A stretch of DNA of 64,000 bases from Gammaproteobacteria bacterium (GTDB lineage: Bacteria > Pseudomonadota > Gammaproteobacteria > Steroidobacterales > GCA-2729495), in the NCBI GenBank assembly GCA_030583605.1, contig CP129466.1, positions 999,001 to 1,063,000 of the forward strand, given 5' to 3'. Within the stretch, counting starts at the first letter, position 1, and every line of letters begins with the position of its first letter. Below the pieces are notes generated by a model. It was not told the origin of the DNA, did not search any database, and saw only the letters and a list, made by a program, of their open reading frames with translations. Shown one piece after another: positions 1-10,437 of the stretch. A program made the position numbers and the translations under genes.

Positions 1-250
1 CGACAATCAGCAGGCCGAACAGCAGGAAATAACGGTTGATGGTCGCCCCGCTGCCGGAGGCGAAGCCGTGATCGATCACGAAGCGCGCTGCCACCGGCAG
101 CGAGAGCAGCAGCGCGGACGCCATGAGCAGAGCCGCGACCGCAAGCAACAGCATGCCGCGGTACGGGCGCAGAAACGGCGCGAGATGCAGCAGCGGCCTG
201 AGCGAACGGCCCTTCGGCCGGTTCCGGGCTTCGTCCTCCGGGGTTGCCAT
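1..250 (-). CDS. ABC transporter, N-terminal transmembrane part (cut by window edge)
   Basis: The frame runs from an ATG at 250 to the window edge, giving the first 83 residues. A basic N-terminus is followed by two hydrophobic stretches (about residues 33-55 and 72-83, including LLLAVAALLMASALLL), and 'LAPFLRPYRGMLL' is typical of the start of ABCB-type exporters that fuse a six-helix membrane domain to an ATPase. The ATPase part lies outside the window, so substrate and family (MsbA-like lipid exporter or other) cannot be decided. It is the last of three minus-strand genes that follow typA. The ribosome binding site is weak. Confidence 0.7.
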   Translation of the reverse strand, partial: MATPEDEARNRPKGRSLRPLLHLAPFLRPYRGMLLLAVAALLMASALLLSLPVAARFVIDHGFASGSGATINRYFLLFGLLIV

Positions 251-351
251 GACGTCAATCTACCCTATCGGCAACGCGCAGCGGCGGCGGGGCACCGGCT
301 TTCCGGTCCGTGCTTCGGCAGTTGCGGGACGGCAGTCTGCCGCCAGGCCAG

Positions 352-702
352 TCAACCGGCGGCGGTGCCGACGCTGTAGGTCATCGACAGGTAACGACGG
401 AGGTGAGCGTCATTCACAATGAACCGCCGACCGTTCGCCTCACGGACCTCGAGCGAGGTGTCGAGGATCCTCCGGCCGTCGGCCAGGATCAGCACCGGAC
501 AACCCTGGTTTGCTTCGCCGAGTTCCGCCACGATCGCGCCGCGTGGTTTGTCGAATTCGACGTACTGCACGTCGAGTTTGTGTCGCAGCTTCGGGTAGTA
601 GGAGAGCATGCCCTCGACCAGGGCGCATTCCGGGCAGTAGAACGGGCCTTCGCTGCCCTTGTGAAAATCCGGTTTCAGCAGGAAAAGGCGGTCCTTCGTC
701 AT
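352..702 (-). CDS. DUF3088-like thioredoxin-fold protein
   Basis: A 116-residue cytosolic protein with 'LFLLKPDF' at the start and a CPEC motif at about residues 23-26 in a thioredoxin-like position. The conserved 'GEANQGCPVLIL' segment follows, as I recall for DUF3088 proteins. Function is unknown; the CxxC suggests a redox or glutaredoxin-like role, which is inference. The start has a good Shine-Dalgarno (GGAGGG, 8 nt upstream). It lies 56 nt after typA on the same strand and ahead of the ABC exporter, so the three may be cotranscribed. Confidence 0.7.
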   Translation of the reverse strand: MTKDRLFLLKPDFHKGSEGPFYCPECALVEGMLSYYPKLRHKLDVQYVEFDKPRGAIVAELGEANQGCPVLILADGRRILDTSLEVREANGRRFIVNDAHLRRYLSMTYSVGTAAG

Positions 703-758
703 GGAGTTACCCTCCGTTTCGTCAGGTTCCAGTCACGCGATGAGTGTGATGCCGGGCG

Positions 759-2582
<1,824 letters not shown>

Positions 2583-2613
2583 GGGATGGCGGGTGGCTGC
2601 GGGCGAGCGGCGC

Positions 2614-2619
2614 ATTATA
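2614..2619 (-). promoter_or_regulatory. Predicted -10 element of typA
   Basis: TATAAT on the minus strand, followed by the GC-rich discriminator GCGCCGC. The expected transcript start is near 2607, giving a leader of about 25 nt before typA. No convincing -35 hexamer is visible at 16-18 nt. The same TATAATGCG arrangement occurs upstream of rpoD, with close variants at the tRNA and metK. Confidence 0.5.
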
Positions 2620-2706
2620 CGGAGCGAGCAACGTAAATACATGAAAGATTTGGTGGATTCCGGCGGGGGCGCGACGCCGGCAGGCTACGCCTATACTCAC
2701 TGGGCT

Positions 2707-3084
2707 ATGGCGCATGACCTGGTCTGCTGGCGCTGCGGGGCGAGCCTCACAGCGCTGTCGCTACCGCTGCGGCGGCTGGAGGAATGCCCTTCCTGCCGGG
2801 CCGAACTGCACGTCTGCCGCATGTGCGTTGCCTACGATCCGCGAGTCGCCAGGAAATGCACGGAAGACGACGCGGAGGAGGTCAAGGCCAAGGACCAGGC
2901 CAATTTCTGCGATTACTTTCGTCCGCGCCGGGGCGCCTTCGACTCGTCGCTGGCCGCCGCCGAGCGGCAGGCGCAAGATGAACTGGCGGCATTGTTCGGC
3001 CGACAAGGCCCGAACGGCGCAAGCGCCGAGCCCGATGCGGCCGCCGAAGCGTTGTTCGACCCGCATCGCAAAACCAGCCGCTGA
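2707..3084 (+). CDS. Small zinc-ribbon-like protein, function unknown
   Basis: A 125-residue soluble protein with paired cysteines: VCWRCG (about residue 5), ECPSC (about 30), HVCRMC (about 38), then single Cys residues in 'ARKCTEDD' and 'NFCDYF'. The spacing suggests one or two zinc sites. The C-terminal third is Ala/Glu-rich and probably flexible. The frame is open from 2545, but upstream methionines lie in the typA promoter region, so the ATG at 2707 is chosen; its Shine-Dalgarno is poor. It is divergent from typA. I do not recognise a characterised homologue. Confidence 0.7.
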   Translation: MAHDLVCWRCGASLTALSLPLRRLEECPSCRAELHVCRMCVAYDPRVARKCTEDDAEEVKAKDQANFCDYFRPRRGAFDSSLAAAERQAQDELAALFGRQGPNGASAEPDAAAEALFDPHRKTSR

Positions 3085-3171
3085 GCGCCGGTGCAAGCGC
3101 AAAACCGTGAACCTGAGCATTCTCCTGCCCGCGCCGTGCCGCTATGAAGTTCGTCACGGAGGGCTGATTCG

Positions 3172-3585
3172 ATGCGGCGTGTTGTTGGACTGGTGATGCT
3201 GTTGCTCCTGGCCGTGCAAACTACCGGCTGCGGGCTGCTGTTGTACCCGGAACGGAAGGGTCAGAAGTCCGGAAACATTGATCCCGGGGTAGCGATCCTG
3301 GATGCCGCCGGCCTGGTGGTGTTCATCGTGCCCGGCCTGATCGCATTCGGTGTGGACTTCGCCACCGGCTGCATCTACCTGCCGCCGGGCCAAAAGCGCG
3401 CGGCAGCCGAGGAAGCGGCACCACGCACGATCTACGTTGATCCCGCCACGCTCGACCAACCCGCGCTCGAGGAAACGCTTGCCCAGGCCACCGGCCGGCC
3501 GGTCGACCTCGATGCACCGGCGGTGCGGGCCTTCGCCGTTGCGGACGCCGGGGCCGTGAGTGCCGTGTTTGCGGCAACGCAGTAG
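3172..3585 (+). CDS. Small membrane-anchored lipoprotein
   Basis: A 137-residue protein with a signal sequence (MRRVVGLVMLLLLAVQ) ending in 'TTGC', an imperfect lipobox with Cys21 as the likely lipidated residue. 'GLLLYPERKGQ' follows, then a hydrophobic hairpin (about 38-62) and 'DFATGCIYLP'. The pattern LYPER-GQ, D-G-L-FIVPG, DF-TG-IYLP is shared by a widespread uncharacterised proteobacterial lipoprotein family (recalled, not searched). Strong Shine-Dalgarno (GGAGGG, 8 nt). Function unknown. Confidence 0.7.
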   Translation: MRRVVGLVMLLLLAVQTTGCGLLLYPERKGQKSGNIDPGVAILDAAGLVVFIVPGLIAFGVDFATGCIYLPPGQKRAAAEEAAPRTIYVDPATLDQPALEETLAQATGRPVDLDAPAVRAFAVADAGAVSAVFAATQ

Positions 3586-3822
3586 TTGCCTCAGGCGCAT
3601 CGCCCGGCCACTTTGAGCCGCTGCCACCTGCCTTACCGGCTTTGAAAACAATGAGTTGAGCCGGTCTCCGTTGCGCTGCGCCGGGCCCGGATGCTAACTT
3701 GCACGGCTCTTTCCACTTTGGCGCTCCGGTTCCGTCCCGACCGGCCCGAGCGTCAAAGCCGGCAACGAATCCCGCTGCAACGGTGGCGACAACGGCCTAC
3801 CCAGGGCCCCTGAGGCAGTTCC

Positions 3823-4143
3823 ATGGCGAGCGCAAGGGTAAAGACAAAAACCAAGAGCAAAACGAAGGCGGTCGAGAAGCCGGAGGAAAAGAGCGCCGCG
3901 CACGCAGAGCCTTTCCGGCTGGTCGCAATAGAGCGTACCGAGCCGCCTGATGGTGCCGCCGGCAAGAACTGGTACCGCTACACGATCCGCCAGGGCGCCA
4001 ATGCCATCAACGGCTATCTGCAGGGTACGCAGACCGCGGTGAAGACCTCGGCGGAGCAGATCGTCGGGCAGCTCAATGAGCGCCGCGCGGGCCGCTGGGG
4101 TTATCGCACGACGCGAGCAGCGGCGCCTGCCCAGAGCAGCTGA
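3823..4143 (+). CDS. Conserved hypothetical protein with basic N-terminus
   Basis: A 106-residue cytosolic protein. The first 25 residues are Lys/Thr/Glu-rich and likely disordered. The remainder ('WYRYTIRQGANAINGYLQG', then 'LNERRAGRWGY') looks like a compact conserved domain. The start is supported by GAGG 7 nt upstream. The stop is 13 nt from the lon stop on the opposite strand, so the two genes converge. I do not recognise a function. Confidence 0.65.
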   Translation: MASARVKTKTKSKTKAVEKPEEKSAAHAEPFRLVAIERTEPPDGAAGKNWYRYTIRQGANAINGYLQGTQTAVKTSAEQIVGQLNERRAGRWGYRTTRAAAPAQSS

Positions 4144-4156
4144 CGCCCGATCCTGC

Positions 4157-6541
4157 CTATTGTGCAGGCTCCAGAGCGTGAGCCAGCGCGTCGTCCACGG
4201 TTTCCAGCCAGACGAACTGCAGCTGGTCGCGCGCGCTCTCGGGGATTTCCTCGAGATCTTTGCGGTTGCGCGCAGGTAGCAGCACGGTACGAATCCCGGC
4301 GCGCAGCGCGGCGAGCGCCTTCTCCTTGATGCCCCCCACCGGCAGGACGAGGCCGCGCAGGCTGATCTCACCCGTCATCGCGACATCGCTGCGCACCTTT
4401 CGGTCGGTGAGCAGCGAACACACCGACGTGAAGAGCGCAACCCCGGCGCTCGGGCCATCCTTGGGAATCGCTCCAGCGGGAACATGGATGTGCAGATCGT
4501 GCTCGTCGAAGCGGAAATCGGCGAGTCCGAGACGCTCCCCCCTGGCTTTCGCCAGGGTCACTGCAGCCTGCGCGCTTTCCTTCATCACCTCGCCGAGCTG
4601 GCCGGTCAGGATCAGACCGCCCTTGCCACGCACCGCCGTCGTTTCCACGAACAGGATGTCGCCACCGACCGGGGTCCAGGCGAGCCCGGTCGCCACGCCG
4701 GCGAGGCTGGTGCGAAGCGCCACCTCGGACTCGAACTTCGGGGCCCCGAGGATCTCGGTCACGGCCGCCGCGTCGATGTGGAGCCGCTCGGTTCTGCCCT
4801 CGGTGATGCGTACCGCAGCGTTGCGCAACACACTGCCGATCTCGCGTTCGAGATTGCGCACGCCGGACTCACGCGTGTAGCGCGAGATGATCTCGCGCAG
4901 GGCGTCGTCGCCGATACGCGCCTGCTCGTCACGCAGGCCGTTCGCCTTGAGCTGGCGCTGGACCAGGTAACGACGGGCGATTTCCAGCTTCTCTTCCTGC
5001 GTATAACCAGGCAGCTCGATGACTTCCATGCGGTCGCGCAGCGGCCCCGGAATTGTGTCGAGCACGTTGGCCGTGCCGAGAAAGAACACCTTGCTCAGGT
5101 CGAATGGCACACCCACGTAATTGTCGCGGAACGTCGCGTTCTGCTCCGGATCGAGGACCTCGAGCAGCGCGGAGGAGGGGTCGCCGTGCAGGCTGACGCC
5201 AAGCTTGTCCATCTCGTCCAGCATGAACACCGGGTTGCGGGTCCCTGCCTTGCGGATCTGCTGGATGACGTTGCCGGGCAGAGAACCGATGTAGGTGCGG
5301 CGGTGACCGCGGATCTCCGCTTCGTCATGTACGCCGCCGAGGCTGGCGCGCACGAACTTCAGGCCGAGCGCGCGGGCAATGCTCTGGCCGAGCGAAGTCT
5401 TGCCGACACCGGGCGGTCCGACGAAGCAGAGGATCGGGCTGCGGCCTTCCGGGTTGAGCTTGCGCACGGCCAGGTACTCGAGGATCCGCTGCTTGACCTT
5501 GGTGAGGCCAAAGTGATCCTCGTCGAGAATCTGCCGGGCCCGGGCAATGTCGATCGACTCCTCGTCGAGTTTCGCCCAGGGCAGCGCGATCAGCCACTCG
5601 AGATAACTGCGTACCATGGAGTGCTCGGTTGACTCTTCGGGCATGCGCTCGAGGCGCTTGAGTTCCTTGGTGGCGTGCTGCGCCGCTTCTTCGGGCATGC
5701 CCGCTTCCGCGACGGCCTTGCGCAGTTCCTCCAGCCCGCCGCCGTCGTCGCCCTCGCCGAGTTCGCTGCGAATGGCCTTCATCTGCTCGCGCAGGAAGAA
5801 TTCGCGCTGTCGCTCGTCAATCTTCTCCTTCGTCTGTTCCTCGAGCTGCCGGGAAATTTTCAGCACTTCGATCTGGTGATTCAGGTGCTCCAGCACTTTG
5901 TCGAGACGGCTGCGCAGCTCGAGCGTTTCCAGGATCCTCTGCTTGTCGCCGGGCTTGATGTCGAGGAAGCCGGCGACGAGGTCGGCAAGCTGGCCGGGCG
6001 ACTCAATGCCATTGACCACGCCGGCGAGTTCGGGCATCGCCTGCGGCAGCAGGCCGATCGCCTCGATTGCCCGGTCCTTGAGGATGCGCATCCGGGCCTC
6101 GAGTTCCGTGCTCTCGGCGGAATGCTCTGCGACCAGGTCGAAGCGTGCGGCGAGGAAGGGCAGTCCGTCGAGGTAGTCGAGGGTGCGGAATCGGCGCTCG
6201 CCCTGGCAGACCACGTGCTGGGTGCCATCGCGGGACGTGAAGTAACGCACGATCCGGGCGATCGTGCCCACGGGGTAGAGATCGCTGCCCGTCGGCTCGT
6301 CGATGGTGGGGTCGCGCTGCATCACCAGGCCGATGCGGCGACCACTGCGGCTGGCTTCCTCGGCTGCGGCCAGCGAGATCTTGCGCCCGATCGTCAGCGG
6401 GATCACGGCGCCGGGGAACACCACAGTGTTGCGGACCGGCAGGATGATCAACACATCCTCCGGTATGCGCCGTGTGACGCCGTCCTCTACGGTCGACGGC
6501 TCGCCTGCGGTCTCGTGTCGCTCGTTGCTGGAGTCTTCCAT
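4157..6541 (-). CDS. lon: ATP-dependent protease Lon
   Basis: A 794-residue cytosolic AAA+ serine protease that degrades misfolded and regulatory proteins. The N-terminal LON domain starts at about residue 30 ('ILPVRNTVVFPGAVIPL'), followed by a coiled-coil region. Walker A is GPPGVGKTS (about 370) and Walker B is VFMLDEMDKL. The protease domain carries PKDGPSAG (catalytic Ser, about 695) and VGGIKEKALAA (catalytic Lys, about 738), 43 residues apart as in E. coli. The frame stays open to 7528, but that part lies under the ABC gene; the ATG at 6541 has AAGGA 10 nt upstream and is preferred over 6607. Confidence 0.96.
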   Translation of the reverse strand: MEDSSNERHETAGEPSTVEDGVTRRIPEDVLIILPVRNTVVFPGAVIPLTIGRKISLAAAEEASRSGRRIGLVMQRDPTIDEPTGSDLYPVGTIARIVRYFTSRDGTQHVVCQGERRFRTLDYLDGLPFLAARFDLVAEHSAESTELEARMRILKDRAIEAIGLLPQAMPELAGVVNGIESPGQLADLVAGFLDIKPGDKQRILETLELRSRLDKVLEHLNHQIEVLKISRQLEEQTKEKIDERQREFFLREQMKAIRSELGEGDDGGGLEELRKAVAEAGMPEEAAQHATKELKRLERMPEESTEHSMVRSYLEWLIALPWAKLDEESIDIARARQILDEDHFGLTKVKQRILEYLAVRKLNPEGRSPILCFVGPPGVGKTSLGQSIARALGLKFVRASLGGVHDEAEIRGHRRTYIGSLPGNVIQQIRKAGTRNPVFMLDEMDKLGVSLHGDPSSALLEVLDPEQNATFRDNYVGVPFDLSKVFFLGTANVLDTIPGPLRDRMEVIELPGYTQEEKLEIARRYLVQRQLKANGLRDEQARIGDDALREIISRYTRESGVRNLEREIGSVLRNAAVRITEGRTERLHIDAAAVTEILGAPKFESEVALRTSLAGVATGLAWTPVGGDILFVETTAVRGKGGLILTGQLGEVMKESAQAAVTLAKARGERLGLADFRFDEHDLHIHVPAGAIPKDGPSAGVALFTSVCSLLTDRKVRSDVAMTGEISLRGLVLPVGGIKEKALAALRAGIRTVLLPARNRKDLEEIPESARDQLQFVWLETVDDALAHALEPAQ

Positions 6542-6790
6542 CGGATCCTGGTCCTTCGCGTTTCGCGGGGCCGGGGCTGCCTCGTCCGGCCAGTCTGCAG
6601 CAGTCATGATGGGGTCAGGACGGCCGATTTCAACGTGACCGGTTGCAGAAACCGGCGTCCGTGTCAGTCGGCCCCGGCTTGGCGGTGCGGGCAATTTCCG
6701 ACATATTGGACCGGTTTCGGGAACAGGAAGTGCCGCAGCCGCGTGTGGAGAGTGCGCCCGCGTACAGGCCGTGAGCGCGGATTGGTGATC

Positions 6791-7750
6791 ATGCGGGAAG
6801 CACAGGTACAGGGACTGGACCCGGCCCGGGCGCAGTCGGGCGATCTGATCGTGGTCGCCCGTGGTCTGCGCAAGGAATTCGATGGCCGGGTCGCGGTAGG
6901 CGGAATCGACCTTGCGATTCCGCGTGGTGGCTGCTTCGGATTGCTGGGGCCGAATGGCGCCGGCAAGACCACGACCCTGCGGATGATCCTGGGCCAGTCG
7001 CCCGTCAGCAGTGGCAGCCTGACGGTATTCGGGCTGCCGGTCGATACCGGAGTGCGCCAGATCCGCGCGCGTACCGGCGTAGTGCCGCAGAACGACAACG
7101 CGGACCCGGATTTCACGGTGGCGGAAAACCTGCGCATGTACGCGCGCTATTTCGGGTTGCGGGCGGCAGCGGTGGCGCCGCGCATCCGGGAGTTGCTCGA
7201 ATTCATGGAGCTGAGCGACCGCGCGAACGATCGCATCAAATCCCTGTCGGGAGGCATGAAACGGCGGCTGACCATCGCGCGGGCCCTGATCAACGATCCG
7301 GAACTCATCGTGCTGGACGAGCCGACGACCGGGCTGGATCCGCAGGTGCGACGAATGATCTGGAACCGGTTGCGGCAACTGCGCGACTCCGGCAAGACGC
7401 TGCTCCTGACCACGCACTACATGGACGAGGCAGAACGCCTCTGCGACGACCTCGTCGTCATCGACAAGGGCCAGATCATCGCGCAGGGTCCGCCGCGGGA
7501 CCTGATCCGGCGCCATGTCGAGTCCCATGTCATCGAGATCCAGGGTTCAGCCGACGTCGTGGCGCGTATTTTCGACGGGCTTCCCGGCGTGCGTACGGAA
7601 CGTATCGGTGGAACCTGCTATTGCTATACCAATGATCTGACCGCAGCCCTGCAGCGTCTCGAGCAGGCATCCGGGCTGATCTGCATGCACCGACCCACGA
7701 CTCTCGAGGATGTATTCCTCCGTCTGACGGGACACGAGCTGCGGGAATAG
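6791..7750 (+). CDS. NodI-like ABC exporter, ATP-binding subunit
   Basis: A 319-residue ABC ATPase with Walker A GPNGAGKTTT (about residue 56), signature LSGGMKRRL and Walker B LIVLDEPTTGLDP. The C-terminal part ends 'RPTTLEDVFLRLTGHELRE', as in the NodI/DrrA group that partners ABC-2 permeases to export lipid-like or glycan substrates. The next gene is the matching permease, 29 nt away. The ATG at 6791 lies behind in-frame TTG and GTG codons, so the start could be 3-9 nt earlier. The substrate is unknown; NodI homology does not imply nodulation. Confidence 0.88.
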   Translation: MREAQVQGLDPARAQSGDLIVVARGLRKEFDGRVAVGGIDLAIPRGGCFGLLGPNGAGKTTTLRMILGQSPVSSGSLTVFGLPVDTGVRQIRARTGVVPQNDNADPDFTVAENLRMYARYFGLRAAAVAPRIRELLEFMELSDRANDRIKSLSGGMKRRLTIARALINDPELIVLDEPTTGLDPQVRRMIWNRLRQLRDSGKTLLLTTHYMDEAERLCDDLVVIDKGQIIAQGPPRDLIRRHVESHVIEIQGSADVVARIFDGLPGVRTERIGGTCYCYTNDLTAALQRLEQASGLICMHRPTTLEDVFLRLTGHELRE

Positions 7751-7779
7751 GGCGCGCGGGCGCCAGGGAGTTACCGACG

Positions 7780-8565
7780 ATGACGACGATGACGCTGCTG
7801 CTGCCGCATCCGCGGCCAGCCGCACTGAAGGTGTGGCTGCGCAACCTGCTGGTCTGGCGCAAGCTGATGGTGGCGGGCCTGTTCCTGACGTTCGGCGAGC
7901 CGTTCGTCTACCTCATCGGCCTCGGGTTCGGCCTCGGGCGGTTTATCGGCGACCTGTCCGGCATGACCTACCTGACATTTCTCGCCTCGGGGCTGCTTGC
8001 CGCCTCTGCCATGAATGCGGCGGCGTTCGAGGGCATGTACTCGGTGTTCACCCGCATGGTGCACCAGCAGACCTACGACGCCATCCTCGCGACACCGCTG
8101 CAGGTAGACGACATCGTCGCCGGAGAAATGCTTTGGTGCGCAACCAAATCGGTCATCGTCGGCGTGCCGATACTGATCGTCGCCACACTGATGGGTGCCG
8201 TCATGAGCTGGTGGGCCCTGGCAACGCTGCCGGTGTTTTTCCTCGTAGGCCTGTGTTTCGCCGGCCCCTCGATTTTCGTGAGCTCGCTCGCGCCGTCGTT
8301 CGACTTCTTCAACTACTACGTAACCCTGCTGATTACGCCGATGTTCATATTCAGCGGCGTCTTCTATCCGATTGGCACCTTGCCCGAGTTCGCGCAGACC
8401 ATCGTCCATGTGTTGCCGCTGTCCCATGCGGTGGCGCTCATCCGGCCGCTGGTCGCAGGCCAGCCGCTCGAGCAGCTGTTCCTGCACGTCGGCGTGCTGC
8501 TTGCCTACGCCGGTGTGGGTTATCTCGCGGCGACGATATTCATCCGGCGGCGGTTGATCAGGTAA
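7780..8565 (+). CDS. NodJ-like ABC-2 permease
   Basis: A 261-residue integral membrane protein with about six hydrophobic segments. 'LVWRKLMVAGLFLTFGEPF' and 'MTYLTFLASGLLAASAMNAA' are typical NodJ-family features, as is the later 'MFIFSGVFYPIGTLPEFAQ'. It pairs with the preceding ATPase as a two-gene exporter. AGGGAG lies 9 nt upstream of the ATG. Its stop is about 75 nt before the tRNA gene, which is on the opposite strand. Confidence 0.88.
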   Translation: MTTMTLLLPHPRPAALKVWLRNLLVWRKLMVAGLFLTFGEPFVYLIGLGFGLGRFIGDLSGMTYLTFLASGLLAASAMNAAAFEGMYSVFTRMVHQQTYDAILATPLQVDDIVAGEMLWCATKSVIVGVPILIVATLMGAVMSWWALATLPVFFLVGLCFAGPSIFVSSLAPSFDFFNYYVTLLITPMFIFSGVFYPIGTLPEFAQTIVHVLPLSHAVALIRPLVAGQPLEQLFLHVGVLLAYAGVGYLAATIFIRRRLIR

Positions 8566-8641
8566 TTGACTGCAGGGTGGCCGACCGGGTCTTCCGGACC
8601 TGGGACGCCCACTGTTGCGACGGGGTCGGGATGTCCGGAAT

Positions 8642-8718
8642 TGGTGGGCCCGGCTGGACTTGAACCAGCGACCAACGGATTATGAGTCCGCCGCTCTAAC
8701 CAACTGAGCTACAGGCCC
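8642..8718 (-). tRNA. tRNA with CAT anticodon, probably tRNA-Ile2 (lysidine-modified)
   Basis: A full cloverleaf is visible on the minus strand. The acceptor is GGGCCTG/CGGGCCC with one G-T pair, the D-arm is GCTCAGTTGGTTAGAGC, and the anticodon stem GCGGA/TCCGT encloses the loop CTCATAA. The T-arm is GCTGG TTCAAGT CCAGC, and A73 and CCA are encoded. The GGGCCTGTAGCTCAG start resembles tRNA-Ile(GAT) and E. coli ileX-type genes more than elongator Met, so I favour tRNA-Ile2, whose C34 would need TilS. Elongator Met is the alternative. Confidence 0.93.
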
Positions 8719-8772
8719 ACCGACGTCGCGGTATTGAAATGCCGCGAAACCAGACTCGATCGGACGGGGCGC

Positions 8773-8778
8773 ATTCTA
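8773..8778 (-). promoter_or_regulatory. Predicted -10 element of the tRNA gene
   Basis: TAGAAT on the minus strand followed by the discriminator GCGCCCC, about 55 nt upstream of the mature tRNA 5' end. It has the same layout as the typA and rpoD boxes. The -35 region is weak. Confidence 0.4.
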
Positions 8779-8873
8779 GCAGCGGTGGCAATGGCGATCA
8801 TCGCGGCTGGGTGACCGGGATCGGCCGATTCTGTTACTGTCGCGGCCGCAAGCCGACTCGCGGGCGGGTATCG

Positions 8874-9455
8874 ATGGGCCACAGAACCAGGGAACTTCCG
8901 CCGCTGACGGGCATCGCCGGCGTCGTGCGGGAAATGCGCTATCACGAGGTGTCGCGTCAGGGCCTCGGGCTCCTGCTCATGCCCTTGTATGCCGTGCTCG
9001 CGCAGCCGATGCAGGTCGGGTTCGTCGCAGGCGTGGCAGTTTCCGTGCTGGGTGCAATCGTGCGGCTCTATGCTTCGGGCTTCATTACCAAGAACGAGCA
9101 ACTGGCAACCGACGGACCGTACTCGCTGGTTCGCCATCCGCTGTACACGGGCAACCTGCTGTTGCTCGTGGGGTTCACCCTGGCGAGTGGCCTGTGGTGG
9201 GCCGTACTGCTCTCGGCGTGGTTCTGGTGGTTCTACTATCCGCCCGCCATCGATTACGAGGATCGCAAGCTGCGCCGTATCTTCGGCGAGCGCTGCGCCG
9301 AGTGGCAGAGTTCGACCCCAGCGGTGTTGCCACGGTCCCTCGTGCCGGCGCGCGGCGGCACCTGGTCGCTCGGTACCAGCCTGCGTCGCAATGCCGAGCC
9401 CGCGGTGCTCGCCTACACGTTCTTCTGGCTGGGCTGGATCTATCGGCTGCTCTGA
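8874..9455 (+). CDS. Isoprenylcysteine carboxyl methyltransferase-like membrane protein
   Basis: A 193-residue membrane protein with about four hydrophobic helices. The C-terminal half has the ICMT/PEMT signature: 'DGPYSLVRHPLYTGNLLLL' (SAM-binding RHPxYxG) followed by a Trp/Tyr-rich helix and 'EDRKLRRIFGERCAEWQ'. Bacterial members methylate varied lipids or small molecules; the substrate here is unknown. The kinase-like gene starts 11 nt downstream, so the two are probably cotranscribed and may act on the same envelope component (inference). Confidence 0.8.
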   Translation: MGHRTRELPPLTGIAGVVREMRYHEVSRQGLGLLLMPLYAVLAQPMQVGFVAGVAVSVLGAIVRLYASGFITKNEQLATDGPYSLVRHPLYTGNLLLLVGFTLASGLWWAVLLSAWFWWFYYPPAIDYEDRKLRRIFGERCAEWQSSTPAVLPRSLVPARGGTWSLGTSLRRNAEPAVLAYTFFWLGWIYRLL

Positions 9456-9466
9456 AGCGATCGCCC

Positions 9467-10162
9467 ATGAGCGGCTCAGGTTTCGAGCGCGAGTCCGGGA
9501 CGGCGAAAGCGTCGGGATCGTTGTGTGAGGAGCGCCAGATCGCGGGCGGCTACCAGGGGGTCGTATACCTCGTCGCGGGTCCTGACGGAGTAAGCATCGT
9601 GAAGCGGCCGGACGGCCGTGGTCCGATGCGTGCACTGCGCCGGGCGATGCTCCGTCGCGAACACAGCATCTATCAGCGATTGCCCGGGATCGCAGGAATA
9701 CCCGCCTGCATGGGCCTCGGACCGGACGGCGAGTTGCGGCTCGAGTTCGTGCGTGGCGCATCGCTGCGCGACGCTCAGCCTGCACCCGAGCAACGCGAGC
9801 AGTTCTTCGCGGATCTGCGCGACCTGATCCTGACAATGCACCGGGCGGGTGTGGCGCACGGGGACCTGAAGCGCAAAGACAACATTCTGATCGCGAGCGG
9901 CGGGCGTCCGTATCTCATTGATTTCGGCACTGCGATCGCGGTTTCGCCGCAGTCCGGGTGGCTCCGGTGCTGGGTGTACCGGCAGATGTGCCGCATGGAC
10001 CTCAATGCGTGGATCAAGCTCAAGTATCGACACCAGCGTGCGGACATCGATCCGGCTGACCGTGTCTATGACCGGCCGACACTGGCGGAGCGACTGGCCC
10101 GTGTCGTCAGGCAAACATGGCGCCTGGTGACGCTTCGCCGCTGGCGCAACGCACGTCGTTGA
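9467..10162 (+). CDS. Kinase-fold protein (RIO/Kdo-kinase-like)
   Basis: A 231-residue protein with a minimal protein-kinase fold: candidate ATP lysine in 'SIVKRP' (K46), HGDLKRKDN at 131-139 (D133 as catalytic base, K135, N139), and DFG at 152-154. HGDLK instead of HRD and the short basic C-lobe recall RIO, Bud32 and LPS core (Kdo/heptose) kinases. The C-terminus is Arg-rich and may bind membrane or nucleic acid. It follows the ICMT-like gene by 11 nt. An envelope sugar kinase or a small-molecule kinase are the main options. Confidence 0.7.
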   Translation: MSGSGFERESGTAKASGSLCEERQIAGGYQGVVYLVAGPDGVSIVKRPDGRGPMRALRRAMLRREHSIYQRLPGIAGIPACMGLGPDGELRLEFVRGASLRDAQPAPEQREQFFADLRDLILTMHRAGVAHGDLKRKDNILIASGGRPYLIDFGTAIAVSPQSGWLRCWVYRQMCRMDLNAWIKLKYRHQRADIDPADRVYDRPTLAERLARVVRQTWRLVTLRRWRNARR

Positions 10163-10437
10163 GTCCGGCGCCCGGGAAACAGCGAGGCGTTTGCCGCTGG
10201 GGCGAACCGGGTGCTGGCCGACCGGAACCTCGACGCGGCGCGGCCGAGAAACTACGCGCGCGGGCTGCCGCCTCACGTCAGCAATTGACATAAGCACGTC
10301 CTGATAGGGTCGCGCACGCTCTGAGCGCCAGGTCCCTACCACGAGCGCGGCAGCCGTGGGAGAATTCGCGCGGACGACACCTCCTGGTGACGTTCCCGCA
10401 CGGCACTCACGCCATGCGTAGCATGGGAAATTCGAGC

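Noticed and set aside
6542..7528. N-terminal extension of Lon by up to 329 residues
   Set aside because: The extension lies opposite the NodI-like gene, and Lon is full length (794 residues) from 6541.
10285..10307. Perfect TTGACA upstream of the EEP-family gene
   Set aside because: No acceptable -10 sequence lies 15-19 nt downstream, so I do not call a promoter.
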